Shown: positions 17,688-27,262 of the stretch, piece by piece
How positions within the stretch are numbered: position 1 is the first letter of the stretch
How the letters are laid out: the number at the start of each line of letters is the position of its first letter
NCBI GenBank assembly: GCA_963716005.1
Contig: OY970285.1
Location: forward strand, 1,426,001-1,490,000
Length of the DNA: 64,000 bases
Direction of reading: 5' to 3'
Source of the DNA: CAVRUF01 sp963716005
GTDB taxonomy: Bacteria > Actinomycetota > Thermoleophilia > Gaiellales > Gaiellaceae
Position numbers and translations under genes: made by a program
Notes under the pieces: model-generated
Databases searched by the model: none
What the model was told of the DNA's origin: nothing
Seen by the model: the letters and a program-made list of their open reading frames with translations, nothing else

Positions 17688-18448
17688 ATGAACTGGATGC
17701 GCACCACGACCATCACCGCGGTCATCGCGGTTGCAATGGCAGCGCTGTGCGTCCCCGCGTTCGGACAGGTTTCCATTCTCGATCCGAGCAGCGGTGACGA
17801 TGGCAACGTCCCCGTCACGATCGGGACGATCAAGGTGAAGAGCAACACCGATCAGACCGGCAGCAAGGACATCACGGTGCCGGGTGAGGGCGAAGGCTCG
17901 GCTTCGGTCGGCCCGTCGCCTGGAATCGGTGGAGTCCTCCAGGTTTCGTGCATCGGCGGCGTCCTGGGCGGCGGCTCGACCAACGCCGGTCTCGCCGCGG
18001 ACATCGGCGAGTGCGGCTCGGGCGGCGGCACGCCCGGCAACGGCGGCGGCAACAACGGCGGTGGAAACAACGGTGGTGGCGACGGCGATGGCGACACGAC
18101 CGTCCCCGGGCTCCCCGACCTGCCGCGATGTGTCGACGTGGCTCTTTGCTGAGCGTCGCACTCGATCTCGAGTGTGAGGGTGCCGGCGGCAACGGCACCG
18201 GCCCGACGAAGCCCCGCAACACCGGCGACGACGACAACGCCGACGGCGCGGGCTCGACCGGCGCCAACGGCGGCAACGGTGGTAGTGGGGACGGTTCGGC
18301 TACGTCCTGCATCGACGAGGCCGCGAACGTCAGCGGCACGTCCGGCAAGGGCCCGCTCGTGGGCGGGCTCGCCCTCGGTCTCCTGATGTTCGCCCTCGGC
18401 GCACTCTCGCGCCGCCGGCGCACCGGCTCGACCGAAGCCGCGCTCTAA
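17688..18448 (+). pseudogene. Secreted Gly/Asn-rich protein with C-terminal membrane anchor (one frameshift)
   Basis: ATG 17688 follows a strong AAGGAGG. A Sec signal peptide (TTTITAVIAVAMAALCVPAF with cleavage after AFG or AFGQ) leads to a mature chain with Gly/Asn-rich low-complexity repeats (GGGNNGGGNNGGGDGDGD). The first frame stops at 18152; shifting by one base near 18135-18150 gives SVALDLECEGAGGNG, a second Gly/Asn/Asp-rich part, and a C-terminal helix PLVGGLALGLLMFALGAL followed by SRRRR. That end resembles a sorting or anchor tail but lacks LPxTG. Six cysteines are visible. No family is recognised; a surface or matrix role is inference. A strong hairpin follows the stop. Confidence 0.55.
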
Positions 18449-18459
18449 CGCGTCTGGCC

Positions 18460-18494
18460 AGGCCCGTGGACGGTTGGGGGCCGTCCACGGGCCT
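18460..18494 (+). terminator. Strong intrinsic terminator-like hairpin
   Basis: A perfect 14-base stem, AGGCCCGTGGACGG with CCGTCCACGGGCCT, and a 7-base loop TTGGGGG. It starts 11 bases after the stop of the secreted protein gene and is followed by a pyrimidine-rich run. Confidence 0.75.
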
Positions 18495-18611
18495 TCTCCG
18501 CTCTCGCTTTCCCGGGACGGAAGCGCTGGACTTCCGTCACCCACGTTAGACTTCTCCTCAGTCGAGTTAGAGACTTCTCGTACAAACTCGACAGGGCGAG
18601 AGGAGGCGGCC

Positions 18612-20433
18612 GTGCGGCGGCCTCGATGGCATCGGGTGACGGTTGGAGCAGCGGTCGGCCTCGTCCTTCTCGCCTGCTCGTCCGCGCCGGCGTTCGCCGT
18701 GCCGCCTTCGAACGACGACTTCGACTCCGCGAAGGTCATCGGCGCTCTCCCCTACGCCGATCCGGTGAACACCGTCGACGCGACCAGCGCAGGAGACGAC
18801 CCTTCACCCTGCAGATTCAGCGGGCACTCGATCTGGTACCGGTTCGCCGCCGCCGCAAATGCGCGCATCGAACTCAGCCGGTCAGGGACCGCCGACCGAT
18901 GGTTATCGTACGTATTCACACTGGCTCGAGAGGAGCGCTTACCGAGAAGGCCCAGGCGGCTTCCGCATGCGCTTCGACGCTCTCGCCGGAACGACGTATC
19001 GACATCATGGTCGCCGGCTTCCCCGGGAGCGCCTTCACCTTCTCGGCGCGCGTGTCTCCGCCGCCGCCCGCAAACGATGATTTCGACAGCGCCGCTCCGA
19101 TCGGCTCACTCCCTTCACCGCGGATGTCGACCTGTTCGACGCGACTCCCGCGCTGGACGACCCGTCCTGTCCGGAGACCTCGTCTTCAACCGACCACAAC
19201 GTCTGGTACTCCTACGCGGCGCCTGCCGACGCTCGCATCGACGTCAGGATCACCAACAGTCCGTCCAGACCGCCTTCGCGGACTGCATCTTCACCGGGTC
19301 GCGAGGGGCACTGGTCCCGGTGCAATCCACGCGGCGAGGCCAAGGGCACCACCGCTTCAATGCCGTTGCGGGGACCACGTACTTCGTGCTGGTCGCCCAC
19401 AGCCAGTTCTCCAGCACGTTCGACAGCTCACGGTGAAACAGGCGCCCCCGCCGCCCGCACGATGCGTTTGCGAGTCGACCCGGTGATCGACGGACTTCCG
19501 TACTGGACACTCGGACAACAGCGAGGCGATGGCGGACAATCGGACGATCCGAGCGGCTGTGGCGAGTTCAACTCGGTCTGGTACTCGTTCACACCCACGC
19601 GCGACATGCAACTCGCACCGACGTACGGGTGACGACGGATACCTCCAACCTCGCGGACGTCACGCCGTCAGAGGCTCGGCCGGCGCGCTCGTGGAGATCG
19701 GCGACATGCTGGGAGGATGCCCGCTCGATCCCTTCGAGGCGAAAGCGGGGACGACGTACCACTTCATGGTCGGCTCGAGGTACACGATTCTCGGCGGCCG
19801 TTCACCTTCTCCCTGACGGGCGTGCCGCGAGGACGCGTCGAGCTCGCCGTCATCGGAAAGACGAGCGTTGTCTACGGCAGGCGCGTACCCTGAGGATCCA
19901 CCTGGTGGACGTGGCGGACACGTCGAACCGTGTCGTCTCGCTCTTCACGATCTCGCCCCGAGGCGCGAAGACACTCGTGCGCTCGGGAACCGTGAACGCG
20001 AGCGGCAACCTGGTGGTGACCTTCAAGCCGCTCAAGAACACGAGTTCCAGGCGCAGTGGGCCGGGGAAGCCGGCTGGCTCCCGGGGACGAGCCCGACCCG
20101 GAGCGTCCGGGTCAAGGTGATCACCACCACGAGACTCGTCGGCTTCTACGGCCGCTCCGGCGCGTGCAAGCTCTATCGCTCCGGCAACGGGGTCGGCCAG
20201 ATCGGCACGGTAAAGCCCAAGCGGACCGGCGACGTACCTCGTGTTCATCGCGCAGAAACGCCGGGCCGGCGGAGCCTGGCGGCAGATCGCGAAAGCGAGT
20301 TTCAGGATCCGCGCGAACGGATCGGCCAGCGCCGTCCTCGGCAATATCGGTACGGGCACCTATCGGGTCCGGAACTCGTACCCCACCGACGCGAACTTCC
20401 TCGGCGACGCCTTCGACTGGCAGGCGGGCGTCA
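18612..20433 (+). pseudogene. Large secreted repeat protein (many frameshifts)
   Basis: GTG 18612 follows GAGAGGAGG. A signal peptide (VTVGAAVGLVLLACSSAPAFA) precedes at least three copies of a domain with the pattern NDDFDSA, then a conserved DDPS-x-C, then (I/V)WY(R/S)(F/Y): 18711-18870, 19071-19230 and about 19480-19600 (FNSVWYSFTPT). This is reminiscent of bacterial pre-peptidase C-terminal-like beta domains. The last part (about 19860-20430: LRIHLVDVADTSNRVVSLFT, then KLYRSGNGVGQIG, then RAGGAWRQIAKASFR) looks like a beta-sandwich of bacterial surface proteins. Five or more single-base shifts are needed, so the exact end is uncertain. No enzyme motif was seen. Confidence 0.5.
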
Positions 20434-20533
20434 CTAGACCTGACGGGGGACGCAGTTCGAGGGATGGCAGATCGCCGCCTCGATGCCGATTTCCTCCGTG
20501 CACAACTGATTGCGGCGCACGAAGGGAATCGTC

Positions 20534-20947
20534 ATGCGACTTCGCGTTCTGCTCTCAGGGCTCGGCTTCTTTCTCACAGCACTCGTGATCGCCTGGGGGC
20601 CGGTCGCCGCCAGCGCGCACGGCGCCGTGCAGAAGTGCACGATCAAGGGCACGAACGGGGCCGACCAGCTCCTCGGGACCTCGCGCAAGGACGTGATCTG
20701 CGGCTACGGCGGCAACGACATCCTCGCCGGCCTGAGCGGCAACGACATCCTCAAGGGCGGCAAGGGCAACGACCGCATCCAGGGCGACGCCGGCAACGAC
20801 CGGCTCTTCGGCGGCCCCGGCCGCGACACGCTCTACGGCTACGACGGCGCCCGCGACTGGCTCGACGGCGGCACCGGCTACGACCAGGGCTACCGCGACC
20901 GCACGGTCGACTCGATCAAGAACGTCGAGCGCTACCCCGGGCTCTAG
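20534..20947 (+). CDS. Small secreted RTX-like calcium-binding repeat protein
   Basis: A 137-residue protein from ATG 20534, with GAAGGGA upstream. A signal peptide (LLSGLGFFLTALVIAWGPVAASA) is followed almost at once by glycine/aspartate nonapeptides of the RTX type (CGYGGNDILAGLSGNDILKG, GKGNDRIQGDAGNDRLFG), enough for a short calcium-bound parallel beta roll. There is no attached enzyme or type I secretion signal, so Sec export is expected. Secreted mini-RTX proteins of this kind are frequent in actinobacteria; their role is not known. Its TAG overlaps the stop of the convergent transporter gene in a CTAG. Confidence 0.8.
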   Translation: MRLRVLLSGLGFFLTALVIAWGPVAASAHGAVQKCTIKGTNGADQLLGTSRKDVICGYGGNDILAGLSGNDILKGGKGNDRIQGDAGNDRLFGGPGRDTLYGYDGARDWLDGGTGYDQGYRDRTVDSIKNVERYPGL

Positions 20948-22009
20948 GTAGCCGCGCGGCGCTCGCGCTGGTACTCGAGGATCTCCCGCAGGATCGCCTG
21001 GATCGAACCGGCGACCGGGATCGCGACGAGCGCGCCGAGGATCCCCGCCAGCTCGGCGCCGATCAGCACCGCGATCAGAACGAGGAGCGGCGAGAGCTGC
21101 ACCGTCCGCCCGTAGACGAGCGGCTGGAGCACGTGGTTTTCGAGCTGCTGGTAGCAGACGAAGAAGATCGCGACGATGACCGCCTGGACCCAGCCGAGCT
21201 CCACTCCGACCACCGCGGTCACGATGATCGCGGCGAGCGTGGCGCCGGCGAGCGGAATCAGATCGAGCACGGCGACGACCACGCCGAGCGCGACCGCGTA
21301 CTTCGAGTCCACCAGCAGGAGGACGATCGTGGCGGCGATGCCGGCGATCAGGCTGATGGCGAGGTTCCCGGTGACGTAGCCGCCGATCGTCTTGTAGATC
21401 TCGCCGCCGACCCGCTCCCACCGCACTGCCATCGTCTTCGGAAGCAGTCCGAGGAACCGCTGGACCGTCGTCGGGCCCTCGAGCAGCATGAAGAAGGTGA
21501 GGAACGCGATCGTGACCGCGCCCACGACCGCGGTCACGACGCTCTTCGCCACGGCCACCGCCGGCTCGGTGACGCCGAGGACGCCGCCGAGACCGTGCTC
21601 CTCGATCGCTTCCCGCACGCGCTCGACGATCTCGTAGTCGCGCTCCAGGAATCCGAGCGGCCCGCGGCCCTTCGTCAGGTCGTCGATCAGGTCCGGAACC
21701 GCCTCGATGAAGTCGCGGATCTGCGTGACGAGCGGCGGGATGACGAGGAAGCCGAGTCCCGTGAGCGCGAGGAGCGCCGCGGCGAACACGATCCCCGCGG
21801 CCATTCCCCTGCGGATGCCGCGCCGCACGAAGAATTCGACCGCGGGATTCAGTGCCGCGGCGAAGAACAGCGCGATCAGGATCCACGTGATCACGTGCCA
21901 CGCGAGGTAGACGAGCGACAACCCGAAGACGACGAGCAGCACGATCCCGAGGATCTGGAGCACGGTGCGCGGCCTGCACGACGACCACGCGAGTCGCTTC
22001 CTCGGGCAT
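20944..22009 (-). CDS. AI-2E family transporter (PerM-like), probable N-terminal frameshift
   Basis: An approximately 354-residue membrane protein of the AI-2E/PerM family. Helices start with VLQILGIVLLVVFGLSLVYL and WILIALFFAAALNPAVEFF; the conserved YGRTVQLSPLLVLIAVLIGAE and the C-terminal helix GALVAIPVAGSIQAILREIL are typical. The frame is open to 22017, but the N-terminus MPEEATRVVVV (ATG 22009) lies in the neighbouring frame and joins RPRTVLQILG after dropping one base near 21975. That is the likely true start. Members export small molecules or act as Na+/H+ antiporters; the substrate here is unknown. Confidence 0.82.
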
Positions 22010-22052
22010 GAACACAAGTCTCACAGCGAGGTCAGACAGCCTCTAATGGGGG

Positions 22053-22081
22053 TTCAGACACTCCTCCGCAAGTTCGAAACT
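22053..22081 (+). promoter_or_regulatory. Promoter-like element before protease 1
   Basis: TTCAGA and GAAACT separated by 17 bases, ending 5-8 bases before the GTG start codons of protease 1. It shares the run GCAAGTT and the nACT end with the element before protease 2. Spacing would produce a leaderless or nearly leaderless mRNA. Confidence 0.3.
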
Positions 22082-22086
22082 CAGTC

Positions 22087-25000
22087 GTGGTGCCCAAACA
22101 CGCGCTGCGGCTTGGCCTGACTCTCTCAGGGATCGTTCTTCTCGCCATCGGGGCGAGCGGCTCCAGCGCGGCCGAACCCCATGCGGCGAAGCGCGTAGAC
22201 GCGCCCTCGAGCGTCGGCCGGGCGGCCCCGCAGGAAACGCTCGCGAACGGCCAGGTCATCGTCCGCTTCAAGGCGGGCACGACGGCGGCCGAGCGCACCG
22301 ACGCGCTGGAGGAAGTCGACGCGACCGTCGACGCGACGCTGCTCCCCCGGATGCAGGTCGTGGACCTTCCCGACGACGTCGCGGTCGGCGAGGCGGTCGG
22401 CACGCTCGAGGCGAATCCCGACGTCGCCTACGCGGAGCCGAACTTCGAGCGCGAGGCGGCGGTCGACCCGAACGACCCCGAGTACCCGGAGCTCTGGGCG
22501 CTCCCGAAGATCGGTATGCCCGCGGCCTGGGATCTTGCGACCGGCAGCTCCAGCGTGATCGTGGCCGTGATCGACACGGGCGTCGCGTACGACCATCCCG
22601 ATCTCGCGCCGAACGTCTGGACGAACGACGACCCGGCGGGCGGCGGCGACCAGGACGGCAACGGCTTCGTCGACGACACCCACGGCTGGGACTTCGTCCA
22701 GGAGGACGCCGTCCCGCTCGACTTCAACCGCCACGGCACGCACGTGGCCGGAACGATCGGCGCCAAGGGCAACAACAACCTCGGTCTCCCGGGCGTGAAC
22801 TGGGACGTCTCGCTCATGCCGGTGCGCGCCGGCGACTTCTACGGCTCGTTCGGCTCCTCGGACACGATCGCCGCCTACACCTACGCCTGCCAGAACGGCG
22901 CGCGCGTCGTGAACGGCAGCTTCGGCGGGCCCGGCTTCTCCCAGGCCGAGCTCGACGCGATCAACTCACCCGCCTGCGCGAACACCCTCTTCGTCTTCGC
23001 CGCCGGAAACGACGGTGTGAACATGGACACCGCGGGGCCGCTCGAGTACCCGTGCGCCTACAACAGCGCGCGGATCATCTGCGTGGCCGCGAGCGACGAG
23101 ACCGACGGGCGCGCGGACTTCTCGAACTACGGCGCGACGAGCGTCGACATCGCAGCGCCCGGCAACGACATCTTCAGCGCGATCCCCAGCTGGGACTTCG
23201 TCGGGCAGCTCGAGAGCTTCGAGGATCCCGGCTTCGGCGCCCGCTGGGCCCTGCCCACGGCCACGAACGGGGGGCCGCTCTGGGGCCGCACCGACGATTT
23301 CAAGTCGGCGGCGACGTTCAGCCTCGCCGACTCGCCCCCGGTGACTCCGGGGACGCCGATCCCCTATGCGGAAAACACGATCAACCAGGTCGTGAACGAC
23401 CTGCCGCTCGCCGACCTGACCGGCAAGCGCGGCTGCTTCCTCCAGTACGACCTGCGCCACGACATCGACGTGGGCGACTTCCTCCGGATCTACGGTGGCG
23501 CGACCAACGTGCCCGCGGCGATCACCACCGAACTCGTCTCGCTGTGGAGCATCACGCCGAGCGACGAATTCGTCCTCGTCCAGGACGACCTCTCGGTGTT
23601 CGACGGCGCGCCGTCCGTCTACCTGAAAGTCCAGCTCGCCTCGAACAACGATGGGAACGTCGGCGACGGCGCCTTCCTCGACGCCGTCGGCGCAGTGTGC
23701 CTCGACCCCGGCGTCGAGACCTACGAGCGCCTCAACGGAACCTCGATGGCCGCGCCGCAGGTGTCCGGCGTCGCCGCGCTCATGATCGCGCGGAACCCGG
23801 CTCTGACCGTCGCGCAGACGCGCAGCATCATCCTCGGCACCGCCGACCCGGTGCCGGCGTTCTCCAATCCCGTGCCGCTCGTCGCTACAGGCGCGCGGCT
23901 CGACGCGCTCGACGCGGTCGAGCACGCCGTCCTGCCCCCCGCGCCGACGATCGAGCTCGGCCCCTCCGGCTCGGTCTCGTCCACGAGCGCGACGTTCGAG
24001 TTCACCGGCGAAGGCGACGCGGTCGAGTGCCGCCTCGACACGGCGCCGTTCGCGGTGTGTGAGTCCCCGGAGGACTACGTCGGCCTCGCCGAGGGCGAGC
24101 ACACGTTCCGCGTCCGAGCGACCTCCCCCGCGGGCCCGTCGGACACGACCACGCGCGTGTGGACCGTGGACACGATCGCCCCGGTCGCGCCGACGATCGA
24201 TTCCGGCCCGACCGGCGCCGTGTCGTCCACGACCGCGACCTTCACGTTCTCGAACGTCGAGAGCGGGCTCACCTTCGAGTGCAGCCTCGACGGCGGCGCC
24301 TACTCCGCCTGTACCTCGCCGGCGACCTTCAACGGCCTGAGCGAGGCTCCCCACACGCTCGACGTCCGCGCCAAGGACGCCGCCGGGAACCCATCGCCGG
24401 CGACCACCCGCCCCTGGATCGTCTCGCTCGTGGACACGCCGACGATCGACTCCGGTCCGTCCGGCTCCTTCTCGTCAACCTCGGCCTCGTTCACGTTCAC
24501 CGACGTCGAGGGCGGGACGACGCTCGAGTGCAGCCTCGACGCGGCCGCGTTCGCTCCCTGCTCCTCGCCGGCGAACTACCCTGGCCTCGCGCAGGGCTCG
24601 CACACGTTCCAGGTGCACTCGGTGAACGGCCTCGGCAGCGTCTCGGACGCGGCCTCCCGCACCTGGATGGTCGGATACGGTCGACCCGGTCGCGCCGGCG
24701 GTCGACTCCGGTCCGACCGGCCTCGTCGCCTCGACCTCGGCCACATTCGCGTTCTCGAACGTCGAGAGCGGCCTCGGGTTCGAGTGCAAGCTCGACAGCG
24801 ACCCGTTCGAGCCGTGCGCCTCGCCGGTCGACCTGACGAGCCTCGCCCAGGGATCGCACACGTTCCAGATGCGCGCGAAGGACGCCGCGGGGAACACCTC
24901 GCCGGCCGCCTCGCGCACCTGGACGGTCGACACGGTCGCGCCGGCCACGCCGACGATCGACTCCGGCCCGAGCGGGACCTTCGCCTCCACCTCGGCCACA

Positions 25001-27206
25001 TTCGCGTTCACCGCCACCGAGATCGTCGAGTGCCGGATCGACGGCGCCGCATACGGGAGCTGCACCTCACCGGCCGACTACACGGGCCTCGCCCAGGGAT
25101 CCCACTCCTTCGACGTCCGCGCCTCGGACCTCGCCGGGAACATGTCCGCGGTCGCATCGCGCACGTGGACCGTTGACACCGTCGCCCCGCCCGCGCCGAC
25201 GATCGACTCCGGCCCCTCCGGCTCCGTGTCCTCCACGGCGGCGACGTTCGCGATCTCCGACACCGAGGCCGGCGCGATCCTCGAGTGCCGCCTCGACACC
25301 GACCCGTTCGGCGTCTGCACGTCTCCGGTCGACTACACCAGCCTCGGCCAGGGGTCGCACACGTTCCAGGTTCGCGCGAAGGACTCCGTGGACAACACGT
25401 CTGCCACGACCTCCCGCACCTGGACGGCCGACACGGTCGCGCCGCCGGTTCCGGCGATCGACTCCGGCCCGAGTGGCACCGTCGCCTCGACCGTGGCCTC
25501 CCTGGCCTTCTCCGACACCGAAGGCGGCGTCACGTTCGAGTGCCGCGTGGACGGCGGAAGCTACGGCGCCTGCACCTCGCCGGCCGACTACACCGGCCTC
25601 GCCCAGGGCTCCCACACCTTCGACGTGCGCGCCTCGGATGCCGCGGGCAACACCTCCGCGGCGGCCTCGCGCACCTGGACGGCCGACACCGTCGCCCCGC
25701 CCGCGCCGACGATCGACTCCGGCCCGACCGGCGCCGTCTCCTCGACCGACGCGAGCATCACGTTCTCCGACACGGAGGCCGGCGTCGTGCTCGAGTGCCG
25801 CCTCGACTCGGATCCGTTCGCCGTCTGCAGCTCGCCGGTCGACTACACCAGCCTCGGCCAGGGGTCGCACACGTTCCAGGTTCGCGCGAAGGACTCCGTG
25901 GACAACACGTCTGCCACGACCTCGCGCACGTGGACGGCCGACACGGTCGCACCCGCCGATCCGACCATCGACTCGGGCCCGACCGGCACGGTTGCCTCGA
26001 CCTCGGCGTCGTTCGCGTTCAGCGGCGACGAGACGCTCGAGTGCCGGATCGACGGCGGGTCGTACGCGACCTGCACCTCGCCGCAGGGCTACTCGAGCCT
26101 CGCGCAGGGCTCCCACACCTTCGACGTCCGCGCCTCGGACGCCGCGGGCAACCACTCGAGCCCGGCCACGCGGACGTGGTCCGTTGACTCGTTGGCGCCG
26201 CCGGCCCCGACAATCGACTCCGGCCCGACCGGCACGGTCGCCTCGACCGCCGCGAGCTTCACGTTCTCCGACACCGAGGTGCGGCGCCGTCCTGGAGTGC
26301 CGCGTCGACTCGGAGCCCTTCGCCGTCTGCCCCTCGCCCGCCGACTACGCCAACCTCGCGCAGGGCTCGCACACGTTCCAGGTTCGCGCCAAGGACGCGG
26401 TCGGGAACCTGTCCGAAACGATCTCGCGCACCTGGACGGCCGACACCGTCGCGCCGCCCGCCCCGACGATCGACACCGGGCCCCACGGGCTTTCCGCGAC
26501 TGCGGCTCCGACGTTCACGTTCTCCGACACGGAGGCAGGGGTCACGTTCGAGTGCAGCCGCGACGGCGAGCCGTACACGACCTGCACGTCGCCGAAGGGC
26601 TACACGAGCCTCGCCGAGACCTCGCACACGTTCGACGTGCGCGCCAAGGACGCCGTCGGGCACACGTCGGCCGCGACCTCGCGGACGTGGACGGTCGACG
26701 TCACCGCTCCCCCGATTCCGACGATCGACTCCGGCCCGACCGGCACGGTCGCCACAACGAGCGCGACGTTCGCGTTCTCCGACACCGAGGCCGGCGTCAC
26801 CTTCGAGTGCAAGCTCGACACCGGCGCTTTCGCCGCCTGCACCTCTCCGGCAAACCTGTCGGGCCTCGCCCAGGGTTCGCACTCCTACGAGGTGCGCGCG
26901 AAGGACGCGGCCGGGAACACGGCCTCGTCTACGCGCGCCTGGGCGGTCGACTCGGTCGCGCCGAACACGACGATCACGGCCGGCCCGAAGACCGGGAAGG
27001 CGACAACCGCGACGTTCAAGTTCACCGCTACCGAGGCCGGCTCGACCTTCAAGTGCAAGCTCGACAAGGGCGCGTGGGCCGCCTGCAAGACGGGCAAGAT
27101 CTACAAGAAGCTGAAGAAGGGCTCGCACACGTTCCAGGTCGCGGCGACGGACAAGTACGGAAATCTCGACAAGACGCCCGCGAAGAAGACCTGGAAAGTT
27201 ACGTAG
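22087..27206 (+). CDS. Protease 1: secreted S8 subtilisin-like protease with 13 Ig-like repeats (two frameshifts)
   Basis: About 1,705 residues if two single-base shifts (near 24,680 and 26,280) are corrected. Signal peptide LRLGLTLSGIVLLAIGASGS; I9-type propeptide (NGQVIVRFKAGTTAAER to VAYAEPNFE). Catalytic Asp163 (AVIDTGVAYDHPDL), His216 (RHGTHVAGTIG), oxyanion Asn308 (FAAGNDG) and Ser553 (NGTSMAAPQVSG). The 245-residue gap between Asn and Ser holds an inserted domain (ESFEDPGFGARW to GDGAFLDAVGAVC). From about 23,940 follow 12 repeats of ~85 residues (PTIDSGPSG, FEC-x-LD, CTSP, HTF-x-VRA, SRTWTVDTVAP) and a terminal basic unit (FKCKLDKGAWAACK, then YKKLKKGSHTFQVAATDKYG). Expected to be secreted and surface-retained, degrading protein outside the cell. 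Confidence 0.85.
25325..25413 (+). repeat. 89-base perfect direct repeat, copy 1
   Basis: Identical to 25835-25923, exactly 510 bases (two repeat units) downstream. This marks recent duplication or gene conversion inside the array. Confidence 0.9.
25835..25923 (+). repeat. 89-base perfect direct repeat, copy 2
   Basis: Second copy of 25325-25413; both encode the DYTSLGQGSHTFQVRAKDSV region and onward to DNTSATTS in repeat units 6 and 8. Confidence 0.9.
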
Positions 27207-27226
27207 ACGACTAGACCGTCCGGGGG

Positions 27227-27255
27227 TTGTCGCGCACGCAGCAAGTTGCGACACT
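27227..27255 (+). promoter_or_regulatory. Promoter-like element before protease 2
   Basis: TTGTCG and GACACT with a 17-base spacer, ending 7 bases before GTG 27263. Protease 4 has GCAAG-x-TG-x-GACACT with the same 7-base distance to its ATG. The layout fits a sigma-70-like promoter giving a leaderless transcript. Confidence 0.4.
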
Positions 27256-27262
27256 CCGGGAC

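Larger units (their letters stand above)
23941..27203 (+). repeat. Tandem array of 13 Ig-like coding repeats in protease 1
   Basis: Units of about 240-260 bases, each encoding a beta-sandwich-like module with two cysteines (FEC and CTSP), probably one disulfide per unit. Twelve acidic or neutral units are followed by one lysine-rich unit at the extreme C-terminus (about 26,962-27,203). Confidence 0.85.

Noticed and set aside
18350..18448. LPxTG sortase substrate
   Set aside because: The helix plus Arg tail is present but there is no LPxTG or near variant before it, and no sortase gene is in the window.
24670..26290. Programmed frameshifting in protease 1
   Set aside because: The two shifts fall inside ordinary repeat units, no slippery heptamer or downstream structure stands out, and similar shifts affect many unrelated genes.
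23941..27203. Possible CRISPR-like or satellite array
   Set aside because: Units are ~250 bases, coding and diverged, with conserved protein pattern; there is no short repeat-spacer structure anywhere in the window.
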